In this document: positions 59,830 to 64,000 of the stretch, piece by piece
Layout: every line of letters starts with the position of its first letter
Numbering within the stretch: position 1 is the first letter of the stretch
NCBI RefSeq assembly: GCF_024138165.1
Contig: NZ_CP100000.1
Span: 2,418,001-2,482,000 of the forward strand
Direction: 5' to 3'
DNA length: 64,000 bases
Source of the DNA: Halorussus vallis
GTDB lineage: Archaea; Halobacteriota; Halobacteria; Halobacteriales; Haladaptataceae
Translations under genes and position numbers: made by a program
Notes under the pieces: model-generated
Seen by the model: the letters and a program-made list of their open reading frames with translations, nothing else
Told to the model about the DNA's origin: nothing
The model's database searches: none

Positions 59830-60624
59830 TCAGAAGGTCGGGACGCCGACCAGTAGCGTCACCAGGCCGCCGGCGATGGCCGCGTAGCCGACGGTCGCCG
59901 CGACGTCGCCGCCGCGGTCGGCGAACCGTTCGAGGGTCACCACCGCCGTGAGCAGCAGCATCCAGAAGAAGTTCATCGACCCGACGACGACCATCAGCGC
60001 GAACAGCGCCCACGTACAGCGCACGCACCGCCGGCCGTGTTCGACGCCGCGGCGGGCCGCGTCGGGGAACGCCGGGACGTGCGAGCAGACGCCCGCACAG
60101 CACGTCCGGAGCGCCTCGCGCTTGTACGCCGTGAGCTGATAGACGCCCGCGACGACCAGCATCCCGCCGACGACGAACCGGCCGTAGTTCGCGACGAGCG
60201 CGCTGATGTCCACCAGCGCGTCGACCGCGAGCGGGACGACGCCGGTCGCGGTCCAGACCAGGCTGTAGGTTCCGAGGAACGCGACGGCGGCGCTCGCCTT
60301 CCCGGTCGGGGAGGCCTCCATGCTCCCGACGTACCGCCGGACGAACGGGAGCATCGCGGGGTACATCATCGCCGACATCATCACGCCCCACGTGACGAGG
60401 TAGAGCACGACGCCCTCGACGCCGTTGTGGGTCGCTATCGCCTCCGGGACGCCGGGGTCGGACATCACCATCGACCCCTCCATCGCGGGCATCGGGAGCC
60501 ACCCGTCGAACAGGGCGGTCCACAGGAGGAGGGTCGCGGCCGCCATCGCGACCGAAACCTCCGGGAGTTCGTCGCGGTCGGGGAACTGTGCTTCGACGAA
60601 TCGCTTCGCTGATTCGAGTTGCAT
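59830..60624 (-). CDS. DUF2182 predicted metal-binding membrane protein
   Basis: 264 residues from the ATG at 60624, about six helices. The family mark is the Met-rich TWGVMMSAMMYPAMLPF; a second Met-rich part lies before it (LPMPAMEGSMVM). A cytosolic or surface loop has CCAGVCSHVPAF and CVRCTW. DUF2182 is described as a predicted metal-binding integral membrane family; Met and Cys suit copper(I). In bacteria it usually pairs with DUF1326, which is missing here. It precedes the propeller gene by two bases. Confidence 0.85.
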   Translation of the reverse strand: MQLESAKRFVEAQFPDRDELPEVSVAMAAATLLLWTALFDGWLPMPAMEGSMVMSDPGVPEAIATHNGVEGVVLYLVTWGVMMSAMMYPAMLPFVRRYVGSMEASPTGKASAAVAFLGTYSLVWTATGVVPLAVDALVDISALVANYGRFVVGGMLVVAGVYQLTAYKREALRTCCAGVCSHVPAFPDAARRGVEHGRRCVRCTWALFALMVVVGSMNFFWMLLLTAVVTLERFADRGGDVAATVGYAAIAGGLVTLLVGVPTF

Positions 60625-60690
60625 GTCTGAGAATCTACGTTCGAGCGTCTGCGTCGATTCGGTCGTCCGCGTTCGATTCGTCCGTGTGAC

Positions 60691-60750
60691 TCGACGCCGA
60701 CCGCCCTGGTGGCGGCCGGCAGACACCGACCACCTTGGTGGCGGCCGGTC
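60691..60750. repeat. Two direct copies of a ~25-base motif before the DUF2182 gene
   Basis: GACCGCCCTGGTGGCGGCCGG (60699-60719) and GACCACCTTGGTGGCGGCCGG (60729-60749) are spaced by 30 bases. Each has an inner symmetry (CCGCC..GGCGG; CCACC..GGTGG), as in paired operators. They lie about 75-125 bases upstream of the ATG at 60624. Confidence 0.5.
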
Positions 60751-60781
60751 GAAACCGGCGCCGGCTACCGTCACCCGCGCG

Positions 60782-62161
60782 CTACCGCGCATGCGTGGGT
60801 CGCTCCCCCTTCGGCGTGAACGCGCCGGGGGCCGACGTCCGCTTGACGACGGTCGCGACCCGGATGACGAACGCGAACAGGATGGCCAGCGGGCTGAACG
60901 CCACCGCCAGCGAGAGCGCGACGACCACCAGGAGCGCGGTCTCGCTGACGGCGGGCGGGTAGCCGCTCGCGTAGATCATGACCACCAGCGTCGAGGTGAG
61001 GAACGCCGTCGTGCCGCTGTACGCCAGCAATCGGGAGAGCCGCGCCAGTTCCTGCTGGAGGTAGATTATCTTGAAGTACTGACGGGTCACGTCGATGGAG
61101 ACGAACACCGACTGGAGGTCTTCGAGCAGTTCGTCGGCGGTTTCGGGAAGCGGGCCGGCCCGGACTCGGAGCCTGCGGGCCGCGGTGAACCGCCGGGAGT
61201 AGTTCTCGTTCATCACGGGCAGGAGGACCCCGAACACGCCGGGGTCGCTCCCGCGGAGATTCTCGGTCACCCGGTCGGCCTGCTCCGAGACGCCGGCCGC
61301 GTACGCCTCCAGGTCCTCGCGAACCGCCTCGTCGTCGGCTTCTTCGGCGACCGTCCGCAGCGCGGTCGCCCGGTCGCGCATCGCGCGCGCGATGACGACG
61401 AGGAACGCCGCCGGGTCGGTCGGACTCACGTCGACGTCGGCCGACATCGACTCGATTCGCCGCCGGAACTCGTGGACGCTGTCGACCCGGTCGCGGAGGT
61501 GGTCGGGCGTCCCGAACAGCCGCGAGACGGTGAGCTGATTCACCGCGATGACCAGCGGGATGAACGAGAACAGCCCCGCGATGATGGTACTGAACATCGT
61601 CGTCACGAAGCTACTCTCCCTGACGCCGATGACGTTCGTCAGCCCGAGCGTCAGCGAGCCGACGAAGATGGTCGCCACCATCGCGGCCACGAGCGTCCAG
61701 CGGTTGCCCTCCAGCAGGAACCAGCGCCGCGCGCGGCGCTGGTTCCCGTCGTCTCGCACCACGGCGGCGACGAGTCGCGTCCCCGCCAGCGTGACCTTGC
61801 CGAGCAGGACGAGGAGCTTCCAGGCGATGCGGAGCGCGTACGAGAGGACCGCGACGAGCGACCGCGAGTCGTCCGACTCGCGGTCGCTCGTCGCTGGGGT
61901 TTCGTCGTCGCTCGCCGACTCTCCTTCGCCGCCGCCGGCCGACCCTTCGTCGTCGCTCGCCCGCTCCACTTCATCGTCGTTCGCCCGTTCCGCTTCGCCG
62001 TCGTTAGCCCGTTCCACTTCGCCGTCGCCGGCCGATTCTTCGTCGCCGCCGTTCGGCGGTTCCGTTCTCCCGTCGTTCTTCGCCTCGATTCCCGGGCCGC
62101 TCCCCGTCTCGCGTTCGGCGTCGGGTCCCGGTCCTGTTTCGGGGGTATCATCGGTAGTCAT
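60782..62161 (-). CDS. Four-helix membrane protein with long acidic repeat tail
   Basis: 459 residues; the ATG overlaps the DUF389 stop (ATGA). The first 100 residues are Asp/Glu/Ser-rich with an eight-residue repeat (ERANDGEA, ERANDDEV, ERASDDEG). Helices are near 105-135, 155-205, and a pair at about 380-440; between is a large soluble helical part with LFGTPDHLRDRVDSVHEFRRRIESM. The pattern recalls bestrophin-like or other homo-oligomeric channels, but I cannot name a family. Confidence 0.7.
   Translation of the reverse strand: MTTDDTPETGPGPDAERETGSGPGIEAKNDGRTEPPNGGDEESAGDGEVERANDGEAERANDDEVERASDDEGSAGGGEGESASDDETPATSDRESDDSRSLVAVLSYALRIAWKLLVLLGKVTLAGTRLVAAVVRDDGNQRRARRWFLLEGNRWTLVAAMVATIFVGSLTLGLTNVIGVRESSFVTTMFSTIIAGLFSFIPLVIAVNQLTVSRLFGTPDHLRDRVDSVHEFRRRIESMSADVDVSPTDPAAFLVVIARAMRDRATALRTVAEEADDEAVREDLEAYAAGVSEQADRVTENLRGSDPGVFGVLLPVMNENYSRRFTAARRLRVRAGPLPETADELLEDLQSVFVSIDVTRQYFKIIYLQQELARLSRLLAYSGTTAFLTSTLVVMIYASGYPPAVSETALLVVVALSLAVAFSPLAILFAFVIRVATVVKRTSAPGAFTPKGERPTHAR
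61717..61746. repeat. Perfect 30-bp palindrome in the four-helix protein gene
   Basis: 15-bp arms meet at 61731/61732. It encodes NQRRARRWFL, between helices. Confidence 0.8.
61851..61894. repeat. 20-bp perfect hairpin in the same gene
   Basis: Arms 61851-61870 and 61875-61894, loop GTCC. This is the longest perfect stem found in the window. It encodes TSDRESDDSRSLVAV next to the acid-rich tail. Confidence 0.85.
61959..62030. repeat. 24-bp tandem repeat, three units, in the same gene
   Basis: Units 61959-61982, 61983-62006 and 62007-62030 differ at a few bases. Each encodes eight residues of the type (N/S)DxExERA. Confidence 0.85.
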
Positions 62162-63210
62162 AGGTTCCGAAGGAGTACGTCCAGCGAGCCGCCGTCGAGG
62201 TTGACCAGCAACACCGCCAGCACGACTATCAGCATCGCGAACACCACCACGCGTTTGAGCATCCGAATTCGGGTCTCCCGGAGATCGGCCCAGTCCTCGG
62301 GGTGGTAGCCGAAGTACCAGAGGCTCACTATCGCCGCGAGGTTGATGGAGAAGACGTTGACCAGGACGACCGCCGCCGACCCGAGCACGACCACCGGCCG
62401 CGCCCACGCGATGCCGACGCCGACGACCCCGATGGGCGGCACGATGGCGGCGGCGATCATCACGCCGACGAGGGTCGTGAGCCCGCTGGTCGAGAGGCTC
62501 ACCGCGCCGGCCATCCCCGCGCAGAGCGCGACCGCCACCAGCAGGAACGTCGGCGAGGTGTGGTTGCTCAACCGCAGGCTCCGGGCCACCTCGATGGCCG
62601 GGTCGGGGAACACCACCACCTTCGCGAACAGTGCGAACGCGACGGCGCTGGCCAGCGCCACCGCCCCGCCGATGGCCTGGTACTTCACGCTCTCGGCGAA
62701 CAGGTCCTCGTCGTAGATGACCGTCGCCGTGCTCGTCGCCATCGACGGGCCGACCAGCGGGGCGATGACCATCGCCCCAACCATCACCGGCATCGAGTCG
62801 AGTAACACGCCGGCGGTGGCCACCACCGCGCTGATGGCGGTCATCAGCACGAACACCACCAGGTCCGGCAGCATGTCGGCCGCCTTCGAGTGGAGTTCGT
62901 CGCGCGAGACCCGCCCGCGTCCGAGCGCTTCGATGGTGCCCGCGGCGTCCCACGTCCCGTCGAACCGGCCGGAGACGACCGCCTCCGTGTTGACGACGAC
63001 GGTGTACAGCTCCGTGTCGAGTTCGAGTTCGCGGAGGCGCCGCTGGACCGGTTCGACGCCGTGGGCGGGCAGCGGGAGTTTGACCACGGCCGCCGTGTCG
63101 GGGTCGGCCGCGTTGTCGCTGATGGCGTAGTCGAGGTCGTGGTCCTCGAACAAGGACCGAATTTTCTCGCGGGCGTCCGCGGACATCACCAGTATCTCCA
63201 GCAACCGCAT
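62158..63210 (-). CDS. DUF389 (TIGR00341) membrane protein
   Basis: 350 residues from the ATG at 63210 (an ATG five codons upstream is possible). Soluble N-terminal part (1-110) of the form RLLEILVMSADAREKIRSLF; then seven or so helices with SMPVMVGAMVIAPLVGPSMATS and LTTLVGVMIAAAIVPPIG, the two family motifs. Its role is not known. The ATGA overlap with the next gene shows coupled translation and a probable complex. Confidence 0.88.
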   Translation of the reverse strand: MRLLEILVMSADAREKIRSLFEDHDLDYAISDNAADPDTAAVVKLPLPAHGVEPVQRRLRELELDTELYTVVVNTEAVVSGRFDGTWDAAGTIEALGRGRVSRDELHSKAADMLPDLVVFVLMTAISAVVATAGVLLDSMPVMVGAMVIAPLVGPSMATSTATVIYDEDLFAESVKYQAIGGAVALASAVAFALFAKVVVFPDPAIEVARSLRLSNHTSPTFLLVAVALCAGMAGAVSLSTSGLTTLVGVMIAAAIVPPIGVVGVGIAWARPVVVLGSAAVVLVNVFSINLAAIVSLWYFGYHPEDWADLRETRIRMLKRVVVFAMLIVVLAVLLVNLDGGSLDVLLRNL

Positions 63211-63309
63211 GTCCTGTCTGACCATTCGAGAATCGAAGAACCGCGGTTCGTCGCACAGTCGTCGGCTCGATCTCGCCTGCGAAAGTCTCGGCCTCCGACC
63301 CGGACGGAC

Positions 63310-63879
63310 CTACAGGAGTCGGAGTTCGTCGCCGTCGACAGTCTCGGCGTCGGGGAACGCCCGCGCGTACAGGTCGGCGACCGTCTCGCGGAGTTCGGCG
63401 AGTCGGTCGCTCCCGTCGCCCGAGCAGTCGACGCCGCAGCGCGCGACCAGCGTCTCGTCGCCGAGTCGTTCGTACTTCAGTTTTCCACCGCACCCGGGAC
63501 ATCGCGGTTCGGCGTGGGCGTTCATCCACGACGCCTCGTACCCCGACCGCGAGAGCCATTCCCCCAGCGCGTACCAGACCACCACGTCCCACTCCTCGGT
63601 GCCCGACGCGGTCTGCTTGAGCCGCGTCAGCCCCAGCGCCGCCTTCGAGTACAGTCGCCCGTCGCTCTCGCGGTGGCGCCGGTGACACCGTCGGAAGTGG
63701 TTGAACACGGCGACGCGCGACGACCGGAGCGCCCCGTTCGTCAGTTCCCCGTCCGGCTGAGTCTTCGCGGGATGGTCGTCCCGAACGCCGTGTCGCATCG
63801 GCCGACCGAACTCGTCGTAGTGGACGTCTTCTGAAAGCGGTGCGCCGCTCTTCGGACAGAAAGCGAACTCTCCTTTCAT
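63310..63879 (-). CDS. Hypothetical protein with two zinc-binding sites
   Basis: 189 residues. The N-terminus has FCPKSGAPL, the middle is rich in His/Arg (FNHFRRCHRRHRESDG), and the C-terminal third has CPGCGGKLKYERLGDETLVARCGVDCSG, a zinc ribbon. The family is not recognised. The gene stands alone at the edge, with no gene between it and the window end at 64000. Confidence 0.65.
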   Translation of the reverse strand: MKGEFAFCPKSGAPLSEDVHYDEFGRPMRHGVRDDHPAKTQPDGELTNGALRSSRVAVFNHFRRCHRRHRESDGRLYSKAALGLTRLKQTASGTEEWDVVVWYALGEWLSRSGYEASWMNAHAEPRCPGCGGKLKYERLGDETLVARCGVDCSGDGSDRLAELRETVADLYARAFPDAETVDGDELRLL

Positions 63880-64000
63880 CTCATTTCACCCAAGCTTGCA
63901 TTCCGGTTCACCCAGAGAAACCCTGCGCTGTCCGGTCGGGAGGTCATCCGCGCTCGTTCGTCGAGCGCGTCGTCCGGACCGGGCAGGCGTCATTTCTTAA

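Noticed and set aside
61959-62030. CRISPR-like array
   Set aside because: The 24-base units are contiguous and code an acidic protein repeat in frame.

Overview
The window is chromosomal DNA of a halophilic archaeon (class Halobacteria). The evidence is high GC with strong G/C bias at third codon positions, very acidic proteins, eIF1A, TiaS, HalOD1 domains, a Tat-exported halocyanin lipoprotein, a PGF-CTERM-type C-terminus, tRNA genes without encoded CCA, and TATA-like boxes 20-35 bases upstream of many starts, as expected for leaderless transcripts. The genus cannot be fixed from the sequence. No rRNA, CRISPR array, prophage or replication origin was seen.

Layout. 0-12.5 kb: a secreted metalloprotease-like protein, RidA and threonine ammonia-lyase (which detoxify and make 2-aminoacrylate/2-iminobutyrate respectively), a GGCT-like protein, a MATE exporter, a PhoU/TrkA-C protein, three MFS transporters and several tiny membrane proteins. 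12.5-13.2 kb: a large imperfect inverted repeat with no credible gene. 13.2-24.8 kb: aspartoacylase-like hydrolase, a threonine-synthase-like PLP enzyme, a Nudix hydrolase, a winged-helix plus two membrane-protein operon, a sensor-domain protein, a halocyanin operon, TiaS, a leaderless HTH regulator, a beta-propeller of lower GC and a glutaredoxin. 25-31 kb: an arylsulfotransferase-like protein, then a nucleobase block (NCS2 permease, HTH-phosphoribosyltransferase, PyrE) and OsmC. 31-35 kb: an ABC exporter of lower GC whose permease is an internal duplication, then tRNA-Pro. 35-43.5 kb: SLC13 transporter, HalOD1 protein, a Ski2-like helicase, a cupin, a solo TnpB and a site-2 protease with CBS domains. 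43.5-47.2 kb: a 1.15-kb gene-poor stretch, eIF1A, an SDR reductase with a small HTH gene, and tRNA-His.

47.2-63.9 kb is one long minus-strand block with many 4-base stop/start overlaps: two paralogous beta-propellers (one with a charged cytosolic-looking tail, one Tat lipoprotein), DUF2182, a permease with a Cys-rich insert, an MFS-like protein, a cytochrome oxidase subunit I with no subunit II nearby, an antiporter with a TrkA-C partner, glutamate dehydrogenase with a PadR-like regulator, and a DUF389 protein coupled to a four-helix membrane protein. This is the best candidate for an undescribed functional assembly; a metal/redox envelope role is my inference.

A second striking property is the number of perfect, short-loop palindromes with 14-20 bp arms. 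Some lie just 3' of genes, like terminators. Others lie inside reading frames, mostly at loops or linkers of membrane proteins.
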